DNA of 64,000 bases, from the NCBI GenBank assembly GCA_903847945.1, contig CAINEY010000011.1:124001-188000 (forward strand), written 5' to 3'. The translations under genes were made by a program, and so were the position numbers. Source of the DNA: an uncultured bacterium. Its GTDB lineage: Bacteria > Bacillota_I > Bacilli_A > Erysipelotrichales > Erysipelotrichaceae. Shown here piece by piece: positions 32,236 through 40,931 of this stretch. Under the pieces are notes generated by a model, which saw only the letters and a list, made by a program, of their open reading frames with translations, did no database searches and was not told where the DNA came from. Numbering within the stretch: the first letter of the stretch is position 1; each line of letters starts with the position of its first letter.

Positions 32236-33738
32236 ATGAGTGATTACCTGTTGGCCATCGACCAAGGCACCAGTTCCAGTCGAGCCATCATCTTCGATGA
32301 TCAGTTAAACATGCTGGCTTTGGGCCAGAAAGAATTTCCGACGTATTACCCGCATCCATCGTGGGTCGAACAGAATGCCGATGAGATCTTCGGATCCGTG
32401 GTAGCCGTGGTGTCGGAAGCCTTGGCGAAAGCCCGCTTATCCGGAAAGGATATTTCAGCCTTAGCCATCACCAATCAACGGGAGACCACCGTTGTGTGGG
32501 ATAAAGCCACCGGAAATCCCGTGTATTTTGCCTTGGTGTGGCAATCCAGACAAACCGCCGATCTCTGTCAGCAACGCATCAAACGCGGCTATGAGCCCTT
32601 ATTCAAACGGAAAACCGGATTGGTGCTCGATCCCTACTTCAGTGCCTCCAAGATCCGCTTCATTCTCGATCACATCGATAATGGACAAACCCGAGCCGAA
32701 TCCGGAGCCCTGTGTGTCGGGACAATCGATACGTGGCTAACCTACAAACTAACTAAGGGACGGGTGTATGTGACGGATGTGTCCAATGCGTCGCGTACGC
32801 TACTCATGAACATCGATACGTGTGCGTGGGATGAAGAACTGTGTCATGCCTGGAACGTGCCCATCGACATGTTGCCGCAGATCGTAGATACCAGCGGGAT
32901 TGTGGGGGAAACCGATCCGAGTTTCTTTGGGGCTCCAATCAAGATTGCGGCCTTGGTCGGCGATCAACAAGCCGCCCTGTTTGGGCAACTCTGCCTCAGT
33001 GAAGGGGATGTTAAAAACACCTATGGTACCGGATGCTTCATGCTGATGAACACCGGTGAGAAACGGGTGGCCTCGAAGAACGGGCTCTTGACTACCGTGG
33101 CTTGGCGCTTCAACGGAAAGACCGTGTATGCCTTGGAAGGTAGTGTGTTTGTTGCCGGTTCGGCCATTCAATGGCTTAGGGACGGTCTGGGACTCATCCG
33201 CAAGTCGGAAGATACGGAACACATCTGTAAACAAACCAAAGACTGTCACGGCGTGGTGGTCGTTCCTTCCTTTGTCGGTTTAGGGGCTCCCTACTGGAAT
33301 CCCGATGTCCAAGGGGCCGTGTTTGGATTGACCCGAGGGACCACGGATTCGCATCTGATTCGGGCAACCTTGGAATCCATCGCGTATCAAAGCGTGGATG
33401 TCATCAAAGCTATGGAGAAAGATGCCCATCATCCGGTTACCGGACTCAAAGTCGACGGCGGAGCTTCCCGCAATGACTTCTTGATGCAATTCCAATCGGA
33501 TGTCCTCAACACGGAAGTCATCCGTCCCATGATCAGTGAAACCACCGCCTTAGGGGCAGCGATGCTGGCCGGATTGGCAATCGGGACCTATTCGTCGACC
33601 GATGATCTGTCGCGCATCTGGAAAGCCTCCCAAAGCTTCAAGCCCAACATGAGTCCCGAGATTCGTGATTCGTTGTTGGCACGCTGGAAGATGGCGATTG
33701 ACGCCGTCATGATGTTTAAAGTTTCGGATCATGAATAA
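32236..33738 (+). CDS. glpK: Glycerol kinase
   Basis: A 500-residue FGGY kinase with DQGTSSSRAIIFD (8-20), the GDQQAALFGQ motif (about 244-253), and YGTGCF. It makes glycerol 3-phosphate with ATP. In many Bacillota a His in the YHFYG-like segment before PIxxxxGDQQ is phosphorylated by PTS-HPr; here that segment reads DPSFFG, so the His is missing and PTS activation is unlikely. AAAGGA precedes the ATG; TATAAT lies 30 or so bases upstream. glpF and glpD are not in the window. It overlaps cutC by eight bases. Confidence 0.94.
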   Translation: MSDYLLAIDQGTSSSRAIIFDDQLNMLALGQKEFPTYYPHPSWVEQNADEIFGSVVAVVSEALAKARLSGKDISALAITNQRETTVVWDKATGNPVYFALVWQSRQTADLCQQRIKRGYEPLFKRKTGLVLDPYFSASKIRFILDHIDNGQTRAESGALCVGTIDTWLTYKLTKGRVYVTDVSNASRTLLMNIDTCAWDEELCHAWNVPIDMLPQIVDTSGIVGETDPSFFGAPIKIAALVGDQQAALFGQLCLSEGDVKNTYGTGCFMLMNTGEKRVASKNGLLTTVAWRFNGKTVYALEGSVFVAGSAIQWLRDGLGLIRKSEDTEHICKQTKDCHGVVVVPSFVGLGAPYWNPDVQGAVFGLTRGTTDSHLIRATLESIAYQSVDVIKAMEKDAHHPVTGLKVDGGASRNDFLMQFQSDVLNTEVIRPMISETTALGAAMLAGLAIGTYSSTDDLSRIWKASQSFKPNMSPEIRDSLLARWKMAIDAVMMFKVSDHE

Positions 33739-34429
33739 TCCTCGAATCGAGATCTGTTGCGGATCGATTGCCGATGCGTTAGTGGCTCAACAGGTAAAGG
33801 CCGATCGAATCGAGCTCAACCAAGCTCTGGAGTTGGGAGGACTAACCCCCTCAGTCGGTTTACTTCAAGCCGTTAAGTTACTTACAACGCTTCCGGTCAT
33901 GGTGATGATCCGACCGCATAATGGCCCTTATGATTACTCGGAAGCCGATTTTGAGATCATGAAAGCCGATGCCGTGTCACTTCTGCGCAAAGGCGCGGAT
34001 GGCATCGTCTTTGGAGCGTTGACTTCCCATCGGACCATCGATGTCCAACGGGTCAAGACGATGGTGGCTCTGGCCAACGGAAAACAAGTGGTCTTTCACA
34101 AAGCCATCGATCAAGTCCCGGATCTTGATGAAGCACTGAAGCATCTCATTGCGTGCGGAGTAACAAGAGTCTTGTTCGGCGGAGGGTTGGGACGCATCGA
34201 GGATCATTTACCGCTTCTTGAACGGCTTCAAGTGACCTATGGAAAACAGATTGAACTGTTGCCTGGGGGAGGACTTCACGGTGGAAACCTGCAGCAATTC
34301 ATTGAAGCCGGATTCACACAACTCCACATGACCGGAAAGCGCTTGGACACCGATCCGGTGACTTCAGTGACCCATGTTGCGGTGGATGAATCCACATTGC
34401 GTACCTGGTTAACCCCATATCAGAAATAA
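33731..34429 (+). CDS. cutC: CutC family TIM-barrel protein
   Basis: A 232-residue member of the CutC family: EICCGSIADALVA at the start, ADRIELNQALELGGLTPS, and the DGIVFGAL and LPGGGLHGGN segments of the barrel. It was first described as a copper-homeostasis factor, but a catalytic role is now considered more likely; function is not settled. It starts eight bases before the glpK stop and is probably on the same mRNA. Confidence 0.86.
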   Translation: MNNPRIEICCGSIADALVAQQVKADRIELNQALELGGLTPSVGLLQAVKLLTTLPVMVMIRPHNGPYDYSEADFEIMKADAVSLLRKGADGIVFGALTSHRTIDVQRVKTMVALANGKQVVFHKAIDQVPDLDEALKHLIACGVTRVLFGGGLGRIEDHLPLLERLQVTYGKQIELLPGGGLHGGNLQQFIEAGFTQLHMTGKRLDTDPVTSVTHVAVDESTLRTWLTPYQK

Positions 34430-34457
34430 AAACACCTTGAATCAACAAGGTGTTTTT
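34428..34457. terminator. Bidirectional terminator between cutC and the permease
   Basis: AAAAACACCTTG - AATCAA - CAAGGTGTTTTT, a 12-base-pair stem with A and T runs on each side. Confidence 0.9.
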
Positions 34458-34464
34458 GTGTGGA

Positions 34465-35745
34465 TTAGGACCAGAGGAACCAGATCATCAGGTAGCCTGA
34501 GATCACGGCGACCAAGGTGAAGGGGACTCCGATTTTCATGAATTGAAGAGGGGTCACTTCATACCCTTCCTTGCGTAAGATGCCTAACCCGGCGATGTTG
34601 GCTGAAGCTCCGATCGGAGTCAGGTTACCGCCTAAGGTCGCACCCGTCAGAAGCCCAAAATACAGTAGATACGGACTGATGCCCAAACTGGTCGACAAGG
34701 AGGCCATGACCGGCAACATCGTCGCCACGTAAGGGATGTTGTCGATGAAAGCTGACAAGAGTACGGAGACCCAAACGACAAGCGTGAAGATGATGAACGG
34801 ATTTGATCCGGAGATGGAAGCAAACAAGGCGGCGATGTCATCGATCACTCCGACTTGGGTAATGCCCCCAATGACCACGAATAATCCGGCCAACAGCAAT
34901 AACGTTTGATAATCGATATCCTTTAGCGCGGCTTTGACGTTTTGCGGGTTTTTGTTGAATAAGAATTCATACACCAACCCAATAGCCAGCAGTGAGACAC
35001 AGATGATCCCGTTAATATACTTGGTTACAAATGGGTTATCGATGGGGAAGATGGAAGCCGTGATCAAGGCAATGACCATTCCCCCTAACAGAAACGAAGG
35101 GAAGAAATCCGTAACGACTTGTTTTTCTTCCAGATGTATCACTTGTTTCTCATTTCTGAATAACCACATCAAGATGAAGGTGCTCAGAAATGCACTGATT
35201 TCGACCACAAAGAACATGCCTATACGGCCTTGAAACCAGAAGAAATCCAGGAAATTCATGTTGGCGGCTCCACCCAAGAGAATCGAGGTCGTGTCCCCGA
35301 CCAGTGTGGCAGCCCCTTGAAGGTTGGAGGAGACCGCAATCGCAATGATGGGGTTGATCGGATTGATCTTGAGCTTCTTGGCAATGGTCATGGCCACCGG
35401 GGCGACCATCAAGACCGTCGCCACATTATCGATAAACGCCGAGATGATACCGGCAAACAGCGCTAACGAAATAATCGCCCATTTGACATTCGGGGTTTTA
35501 TCGAGAATGATGTCCGCTAACAGGGATGGCATCTTCGATTCAATGAAGAGCCAGACGATTCCCATGGTTCCACCGATCATCATCAAGACATTGAAATCGA
35601 TGGCGGGAAGAACCAAGTCAAGGGGCATGATCCCGATGACCACAAAGATGGTGGCTGAAGTTAAGGCCACGTAAGTGCGGTATTTGGGTAAAAATAAGAG
35701 GAGCGCGTAGGTCGCTACAAACAGGGCGAGAGCAAGTTCTTTCAT
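34465..35745 (-). CDS. ArsB/NhaD (ion transporter superfamily) permease
   Basis: A 426-residue protein with about eleven membrane helices. Two internal repeats carry the family's half-helix motifs: SAFIDNVATVLMVAPVAM (about 105-122) and LSAFIDNIPYVATMLPV (about 335-351). Each repeat also has an SNLQGAATLVG/GGNLTPIGASAN segment. The superfamily includes Na+/H+ antiporters, arsenite and dicarboxylate transporters; the ion cannot be told. An extended TGTTAGAAT -10 ends nine bases before the ATG with no Shine-Dalgarno site, so the mRNA seems leaderless. Confidence 0.85.
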   Translation of the reverse strand: MKELALALFVATYALLLFLPKYRTYVALTSATIFVVIGIMPLDLVLPAIDFNVLMMIGGTMGIVWLFIESKMPSLLADIILDKTPNVKWAIISLALFAGIISAFIDNVATVLMVAPVAMTIAKKLKINPINPIIAIAVSSNLQGAATLVGDTTSILLGGAANMNFLDFFWFQGRIGMFFVVEISAFLSTFILMWLFRNEKQVIHLEEKQVVTDFFPSFLLGGMVIALITASIFPIDNPFVTKYINGIICVSLLAIGLVYEFLFNKNPQNVKAALKDIDYQTLLLLAGLFVVIGGITQVGVIDDIAALFASISGSNPFIIFTLVVWVSVLLSAFIDNIPYVATMLPVMASLSTSLGISPYLLYFGLLTGATLGGNLTPIGASANIAGLGILRKEGYEVTPLQFMKIGVPFTLVAVISGYLMIWFLWS

Positions 35746-35754
35746 AACAGGACT

Positions 35755-35763
35755 ATTCTAACA
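35755..35763 (-). promoter_or_regulatory. Extended -10 promoter of the permease, leaderless type
   Basis: On the minus strand TGTTAGAAT, nine bases before the ATG at 35745. Confidence 0.6.
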
Positions 35764-35832
35764 GAGTTCTCGAAACCACGCAAACCGTTGCGTGAAAACG
35801 ACCCTGAAAATCTTACAATATGACTGTGGATT

Positions 35833-35841
35833 TGGTAGAAT
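35833..35841 (+). promoter_or_regulatory. Extended -10 promoter, leaderless type
   Basis: TGGTAGAAT, ten bases before the ATG at 35852; no Shine-Dalgarno site. It drives the NusG_II, Gx transporter and ABC genes. Confidence 0.6.
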
Positions 35842-35851
35842 AGAATGGCTT

Positions 35852-36229
35852 ATGAACAAATACGACAAAGCCCTGATGATCTTCATCGTGGTGACCTCAG
35901 TCTTTATGTACGGCACTCTGGAGTGGTTTGTCCGCTCCACGACCTCGGATCAGGTCGTGGCGGTGGTCTACTACGAAGACAGAGAGGTTTTACGCATCGA
36001 CATGAAAGAGGATCGCAACTATGTGGTCGATGGGGCTTTAGGCGACGTGTTCATCGAAGTGGCGGGCGGACGGATTCGGGTCGAGAAGGAGACCTCACCC
36101 TATCATCTGTGTTCCATCCAAGGCTGGGTTCAGTACGCCAATATTCCCATTGTGTGTCTGCCCAATAAGATCGTGATCATCATTCAAAACGGCACGTTGA
36201 ATCCGGATGATCCGGATGTGATCTCATGA
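35852..36229 (+). CDS. NusG domain II-like exported protein
   Basis: A 125-residue protein with an N-terminal membrane helix (about 6-25) and an outer domain that ends in CSIQGWVQYANIPIVCLPNKIVI, the typical pattern of the NusG_II (COG5341) family with its two cysteines. An upstream ATG at 35792 would add 20 residues across the -10 box and is unlikely. The family is regularly found next to Gx transporter genes, as here (ATGA overlap). Its molecular role is unknown; it is not the transcription factor NusG. Confidence 0.8.
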   Translation: MNKYDKALMIFIVVTSVFMYGTLEWFVRSTTSDQVVAVVYYEDREVLRIDMKEDRNYVVDGALGDVFIEVAGGRIRVEKETSPYHLCSIQGWVQYANIPIVCLPNKIVIIIQNGTLNPDDPDVIS

Positions 36230-36741
36230 AACACCGGTCTTCGGCACGGCGTTTGACGCTGATGACGATGCTGTTGGCTATGAGCATCCTCTTGCACATG
36301 GTCGAACCGGCTTTGCCGATTCCGGTTCCCGGGGTGAAACTCGGTCTGGCCAACATCGTCGGACTGATCACGCTGTTTCTGTTTGGCGTGAAAGAAATGA
36401 TCACGGTCAACGTCATGCGGGTCGTTATGGCGTCGCTCTTGCGCGGAATCCTGTTCGGGACAGGTTTCTGGCTTTCACTGAGCGGTGTCCTATTAAGTAC
36501 CCTGGTGACGATCCTGCTGTACAAACAAAACAAACTATCCAAGATCGGGTTATCCGTTGCCTCCGGAGCTTTTCACGGCATCGGACAGATCGGTGCCCTC
36601 ATCCTCATCAACAACACCGTGATGATGATCTATTGGTTGCCTATGCTGTGGTTCAGTTCCGTACCCACCGGGTATGTCACGGGAACCCTCAGCGTTCAGG
36701 TGTTGAAACGTTTAAAAGTCACTGAAAGAAACCGAGTATGA
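36226..36741 (+). CDS. Gx transporter family membrane protein (COG4769)
   Basis: A 171-residue protein with five or so membrane helices. VPGVKLGLANIVGLITL near residue 35 and the glycine-rich second half match the Gx transporter family, sometimes labelled heptaprenyl diphosphate synthase component I, with ECF S-component-like topology. It is coupled to the NusG_II gene upstream and the ABC gene downstream by four-base overlaps. The substrate is unknown. Confidence 0.82.
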   Translation: MKHRSSARRLTLMTMLLAMSILLHMVEPALPIPVPGVKLGLANIVGLITLFLFGVKEMITVNVMRVVMASLLRGILFGTGFWLSLSGVLLSTLVTILLYKQNKLSKIGLSVASGAFHGIGQIGALILINNTVMMIYWLPMLWFSSVPTGYVTGTLSVQVLKRLKVTERNRV

Positions 36742-38528
36742 AAACCATAAAATTCTTATTGACCTTCATGGAAGGTCAGAAACTGAAGTTTACCGCCCTC
36801 ATGGGTGTCGTTTTACTGTATGTCTCGCTGTCGCTGTTTTCGCCGTTACTGTTTCAGTTCTTGATCGATAACGTCATCCAAGGGGCTCCGATCGCTAATC
36901 CGATCGTGGCATGGTATGCCGGGCTCTTCGGAGGAACGGATCTGATCCGGTCGAACCTGTGGTTGGGTGCGTTGATGATCATTGCCGTCAACCTGGTGAC
37001 CTTGGGCATGCAGTACTTCCGCGGACGGTGGAACGGGGAGATCTCCGAACACTTCGCGGAAAAGCTGCGAAACAAACTCTTTGCGCACCTGCAGCATTTG
37101 CCCTATGCGTATCACCAACGCTCCAAGACCGGAGACCTCATCCAACGCTGTACGTCAGATGTCGATACCGTTCGGCGCTTTATTGCCGGGCAGTTTGCGG
37201 AGATGCTGTATGCCGTTACCGTCACCGGTGTGGCTATGGGGATCCTCTTCAGCGTGTATCCGCCTTTGGCCTGGCGATCCATCATCGCCTTGCCGGTCAT
37301 CTTCCTCTTTGCCTATTTCTTCTTCATCAACATGCAATCGCGCTTCAAGAAGTCCGATGAAGCGGAAGGCCACATGTCCACCACCATCCAGGAAAACCTG
37401 GCCGGAGTACGGGTCGTCAAAGCCTTCAACCGTGAAGTGTATGAGCTGGAGAAGTTTGAAACCAAGAATCGAACCTTTAAAGATCTGACCTATCGGCTCA
37501 TTGAACTCTTGGGCTTCTATTGGGGAGCCTCCGACTTCATTTGCTTATCGCAGATCTTAGTAACCGTGATCTTGGGGATCCAATACGCCCAAGCCGGAGC
37601 TCTCACAACCGGACAGTTCTTCGTGTTCATCTCGTACGTCGGGATGATCTTGTGGCCGGTGCGTAACGTGGGTCGTATCTTGTCCGACATGGGCAAAATG
37701 CTGGTCTCGATTGGTCGTCTCCAGGAAATCCTTCAAACCCCGGTCGAACCGATCGACGAAGGGGATACTCCCGCCATTTCGGGCGATATCGTCTTCGATC
37801 ACGTCCACTTCAAGTACGATGACGGGGATCAGGAAGTCCTCAAGGATGTCTCCTTTACCGTCAAACAAGGCGAAACCGTCGCCTTATTGGGCCCGACCGG
37901 TTCCGGTAAGAGCTCGTTGGTCCATTTGTTGACCCGGCTCTACGATTACCAAAAGGGATCCATCACCATCAACGGGACGGAACTGCGCACCATCCAACGT
38001 CGTCATTTGCGTAAAAACATCGGGATCGTGCTTCAGGAGCCGTTCTTATTCTCCAAGACGATCTTCGATAACATCAAACTCGCTAATCCGGGTGCCGATG
38101 AACGCGACGTCAAACAGGCCGCCAAAGCCGCTTCCGTGCACCGTGTCATCAAGGAATTCGATCAAGGGTACGATACCCTGGTCGGTGAAAAAGGCGTCAC
38201 GCTGTCCGGCGGGCAGAAACAACGCATAGCGATTGCCCGCACTATTTTAAATAAGTCCCCGATCCTCATCTTTGACGACTCACTGTCCGCGGTCGATACC
38301 GAAACGGATGCCGCCATTCGCCGAGCCCTCAAAGAACTCTCCAAAGACCTCACCACCTTCATCATCACGCACCGTGTCGCGACCGCTCAAGAAGCCGATC
38401 GCATCGTGGTGTTGCAGGATGGGAAGATCTCGCAGATGGGAACCCATGAGCAACTGTGTGCCCAGGAAGGGCTCTACGCACGCATCGTGGAAATCCAGGG
38501 ACGCATGATCGAAGGAGAACTCGCATGA
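36738..38528 (+). CDS. ABC exporter half, degenerate-site subunit
   Basis: A 596-residue type IV exporter half: six membrane helices (about 1-320), then an ATPase domain with Walker A GPTGSGKSS, Q-loop, the canonical signature LSGGQKQR, and Walker B ILIFDDSLSAVD. The catalytic Glu is Asp here, so its own ATP site turns over poorly; THR forms the switch His. Together with the next gene it forms an asymmetric heterodimer of the TM287/288, BmrCD or LmrCD type. Substrates of such pumps are drugs, lipids or peptides; none can be named. Confidence 0.92.
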   Translation: MKTIKFLLTFMEGQKLKFTALMGVVLLYVSLSLFSPLLFQFLIDNVIQGAPIANPIVAWYAGLFGGTDLIRSNLWLGALMIIAVNLVTLGMQYFRGRWNGEISEHFAEKLRNKLFAHLQHLPYAYHQRSKTGDLIQRCTSDVDTVRRFIAGQFAEMLYAVTVTGVAMGILFSVYPPLAWRSIIALPVIFLFAYFFFINMQSRFKKSDEAEGHMSTTIQENLAGVRVVKAFNREVYELEKFETKNRTFKDLTYRLIELLGFYWGASDFICLSQILVTVILGIQYAQAGALTTGQFFVFISYVGMILWPVRNVGRILSDMGKMLVSIGRLQEILQTPVEPIDEGDTPAISGDIVFDHVHFKYDDGDQEVLKDVSFTVKQGETVALLGPTGSGKSSLVHLLTRLYDYQKGSITINGTELRTIQRRHLRKNIGIVLQEPFLFSKTIFDNIKLANPGADERDVKQAAKAASVHRVIKEFDQGYDTLVGEKGVTLSGGQKQRIAIARTILNKSPILIFDDSLSAVDTETDAAIRRALKELSKDLTTFIITHRVATAQEADRIVVLQDGKISQMGTHEQLCAQEGLYARIVEIQGRMIEGELA

Positions 38529-40402
38529 GTCACCATTTTGAAGAACAAGACTTCAATACCGACAAGCTGGATACCGGCTTGTGGAAGAAGATCTTTATAG
38601 CCTTACTGAAGTATAAAAAGAACCTGATTTTCCTTGTCTTTCTCATGGTCACCATCGCCAGCATCGATGTGGCCTTTCCGATGTTCAACCGCTATGCCTT
38701 GGACAATTTCGTCAACACCAACGGATCCACCGAGTCCTTAGGACTCTTCGCCCTCTTGTATTTCGGGATGATCGTGGTGCAGGGCCTAGTGGTCTTCTTC
38801 TTCATCCAGCAAGCCGGCAAGATCGAAATGGAGTACGCCTACGACATGCGCAACACCGCCTTCCGCAAGTTGCAGGAGTTGTCGTTTACCTACTTCGATA
38901 AGACCCCGCTGGGCTGGATCATGGCCCGCATGACCTCCGATATCGGCCGTTTGGCGGAAATCGTCTCCTGGTCGTTGATCGACATGATCTGGGGACTTAC
39001 CGTCATGATCGGCATCACCATCGTCATGTTCATTGTCGACTGGCAGATGGCTTTACTGATCCTCATGGTCGTTCCGGTCTTGGGCTTCATCTCGGTGAAG
39101 TTTCAACGCAAGATCCTGGATAAATACCGTCAGACCCGCAAGATCAACTCCCAGATCACCGGCGCTTACAGCGAAGGGATCACGGGAGCCAAGACCTCCA
39201 AGACCTTGGTCTTGGAGGACCAGCAGATTGCCGAGTTTGATGCCTTGACCGCCAAGATGCGCGCTGAATCCATTCGCGCGCACATCCTTTCCGCCATCTT
39301 CATGCCGATCGTCATGGGCTTGGGAACCTTCTCTCTGGCCATGATCCTGTGGCTGGGCGGACAACAGGTCCTGGTAGGCACGATGTCCTTTGGGACGCTG
39401 ATGTTGTACACGCAGTATGCCGGGTCTTTCTTTGAACCCTTGCGTCAGTTGGCTCGCCTGTTGGCGGAATTCCAAATGGCTCAAGCCAGTGCCGAACGGG
39501 TGTTGACCTTAGTCGGAACTCAACCGGATCTGGTGGATTCCGAAGCCGTCATCAAAGCTTATGGCTCCATTCTTGACCCCAAACCTGAAACCTACCATCG
39601 CCTGAACGGGGAGGTCCGTTTCGAGCATGTGCATTTCCACTACAAGCCGGAAGAACCGGTCTTGACCGACTTTAACCTGCATGTAAAACCAGGACAAACC
39701 ATTGCGCTGGTCGGAGAGACCGGTAGTGGGAAGTCCACCATCGTCAACCTCATTTGCCGGTTCTATGAACCGACTCAGGGCACCATCTTGATCGACGGTA
39801 TTCCCCTCAAGGAACGCTCGGTCGGGTGGCTGCACAGTAACCTTGGGTATGTCCTGCAAGCCCCGCATTTGTTCTCCGGTTCGGTCCGCGAAAACATCCG
39901 TTACGGAAAACTGGATGCGACCGATGAAGAGATCGAAACGGCTGCCCGTTTGGTCAATGCCCATGCCTTCATCGAGAACCTTGATAAAGGCTATGATACC
40001 GATGTCGGTGAAGGCGGTAACCGCTTATCCACCGGACAGAAACAACTCATTTCGTTTGCGCGGGCGTTGATTGCCGATCCCAGTATCTTCGTCTTGGATG
40101 AAGCCACCAGCTCGATCGACACCGAAACCGAACAGATCATCCAGCACGCCATCGAGAACTTGATGAAAGATCGTACGGCGTTTGTGATTGCCCACCGCTT
40201 ATCGACGATCGTCAATGCCGACCGCATCCTGGTCATCCGCAAAGGTCAGATCGAAGAAGAAGGAACACATGCGCAATTGATGCGTTTGAAGGGCTATTAC
40301 TATCGACTCTACACCAATCAGTTCAACGAGGACCTGCAGAACCAACTCTTGAATCTGCACCCGGTAACGGCTTCGGAAACCGAATTCGCTTACGAGGATT
40401 GA
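38525..40402 (+). CDS. ABC exporter half, catalytic-site subunit
   Basis: A 625-residue partner of the preceding half-transporter, with six membrane helices and an ATPase domain: Walker A GETGSGKST, Walker B IFVLDEATSSID with the catalytic Glu, and switch His in AHR. Its signature is altered to LSTGQKQL. That altered signature faces the Asp-type Walker B of the partner, and the canonical signature of the partner faces this subunit's intact Walker B, the expected one-active-site arrangement. The start at 38525 overlaps the previous stop (ATGA); an upstream ATG at 38456 is in the partner's coding region. Confidence 0.92.
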   Translation: MSHHFEEQDFNTDKLDTGLWKKIFIALLKYKKNLIFLVFLMVTIASIDVAFPMFNRYALDNFVNTNGSTESLGLFALLYFGMIVVQGLVVFFFIQQAGKIEMEYAYDMRNTAFRKLQELSFTYFDKTPLGWIMARMTSDIGRLAEIVSWSLIDMIWGLTVMIGITIVMFIVDWQMALLILMVVPVLGFISVKFQRKILDKYRQTRKINSQITGAYSEGITGAKTSKTLVLEDQQIAEFDALTAKMRAESIRAHILSAIFMPIVMGLGTFSLAMILWLGGQQVLVGTMSFGTLMLYTQYAGSFFEPLRQLARLLAEFQMAQASAERVLTLVGTQPDLVDSEAVIKAYGSILDPKPETYHRLNGEVRFEHVHFHYKPEEPVLTDFNLHVKPGQTIALVGETGSGKSTIVNLICRFYEPTQGTILIDGIPLKERSVGWLHSNLGYVLQAPHLFSGSVRENIRYGKLDATDEEIETAARLVNAHAFIENLDKGYDTDVGEGGNRLSTGQKQLISFARALIADPSIFVLDEATSSIDTETEQIIQHAIENLMKDRTAFVIAHRLSTIVNADRILVIRKGQIEEEGTHAQLMRLKGYYYRLYTNQFNEDLQNQLLNLHPVTASETEFAYED

Positions 40403-40404
40403 TG

Positions 40405-40413
40405 TGGTATAAT
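40405..40413 (+). promoter_or_regulatory. Extended -10 promoter of the dUTPase gene, leaderless type
   Basis: TGGTATAAT, directly after the ABC stop codon and eight bases before the ATG at 40422. Confidence 0.65.
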
Positions 40414-40421
40414 CAGTGTCA

Positions 40422-40922
40422 ATGAATCCCCGTTGCCTTCCGCTCACGACCATTCGCGCGCTCCAGAACGATCTGGATGAACGCATCATGGCTATCCATC
40501 ACGTGACCCGTGACCAGACCCGCGCCAAGCGGGTTTTGGCGTTGGTGGTGGAAATCGGGGAGTTGGCCAATGAAACCCGTTGTTTCAAGTACTGGAGCCT
40601 TAAAGGTCCTTCCGAAAAGGAGACCTTGCTGGAAGAACTCAGCGATACCGTGCACTTCATTGTCTCACTGGGTATCGATCTCAAGGACTCGGCGGAAACG
40701 ATGGATTTCATCGAACGCCCGGAGGATCTCAGCACCCAGTTTTGTGACTGGGTGGAGGCGGTGTTGGCTTTGCGTGAGCACTACGACCTGACCCATTACC
40801 GACACGCCCTCAGTTACATCGGTTCGGTGGCTTTGGCTCTGGGCTTTAGTGCCAATGACGTCCACGATTTCTACGTCCGTAAAAACGAAATCAATCACAC
40901 GCGGCAAAGCAACCGCTACTAA
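40422..40922 (+). CDS. Dimeric (all-alpha) dUTP diphosphatase
   Basis: A 166-residue all-alpha NTP pyrophosphatase. The metal-binding pattern EIGELANE (about 48-55) and EELSDTVHF (about 75-83), with the following Asp, matches the dimeric dUTPase/MazG-like family (COG4508). It removes dUTP, giving dUMP for thymidylate synthesis; ComEB, which also makes dUMP, lies 4 kb downstream. I prefer ATG 40422 over GTG 40416 because the promoter leaves no leader for the latter. Confidence 0.85.
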   Translation: MNPRCLPLTTIRALQNDLDERIMAIHHVTRDQTRAKRVLALVVEIGELANETRCFKYWSLKGPSEKETLLEELSDTVHFIVSLGIDLKDSAETMDFIERPEDLSTQFCDWVEAVLALREHYDLTHYRHALSYIGSVALALGFSANDVHDFYVRKNEINHTRQSNRY

Positions 40923-40931
40923 GGAGAACAC

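Noticed and set aside
31561-32265. Long antisense open frames, for example opposite ktrA (31561-32265 minus) and mutS2 (48380-49075 minus)
   Set aside because: They lack ribosome binding sites and family motifs, and they mirror codon bias of the real genes on the other strand.
38456-38524. Upstream start of the second ABC subunit
   Set aside because: These residues come from an alternative frame of the first subunit and have no ribosome binding site; 38525 gives the standard ATGA overlap.
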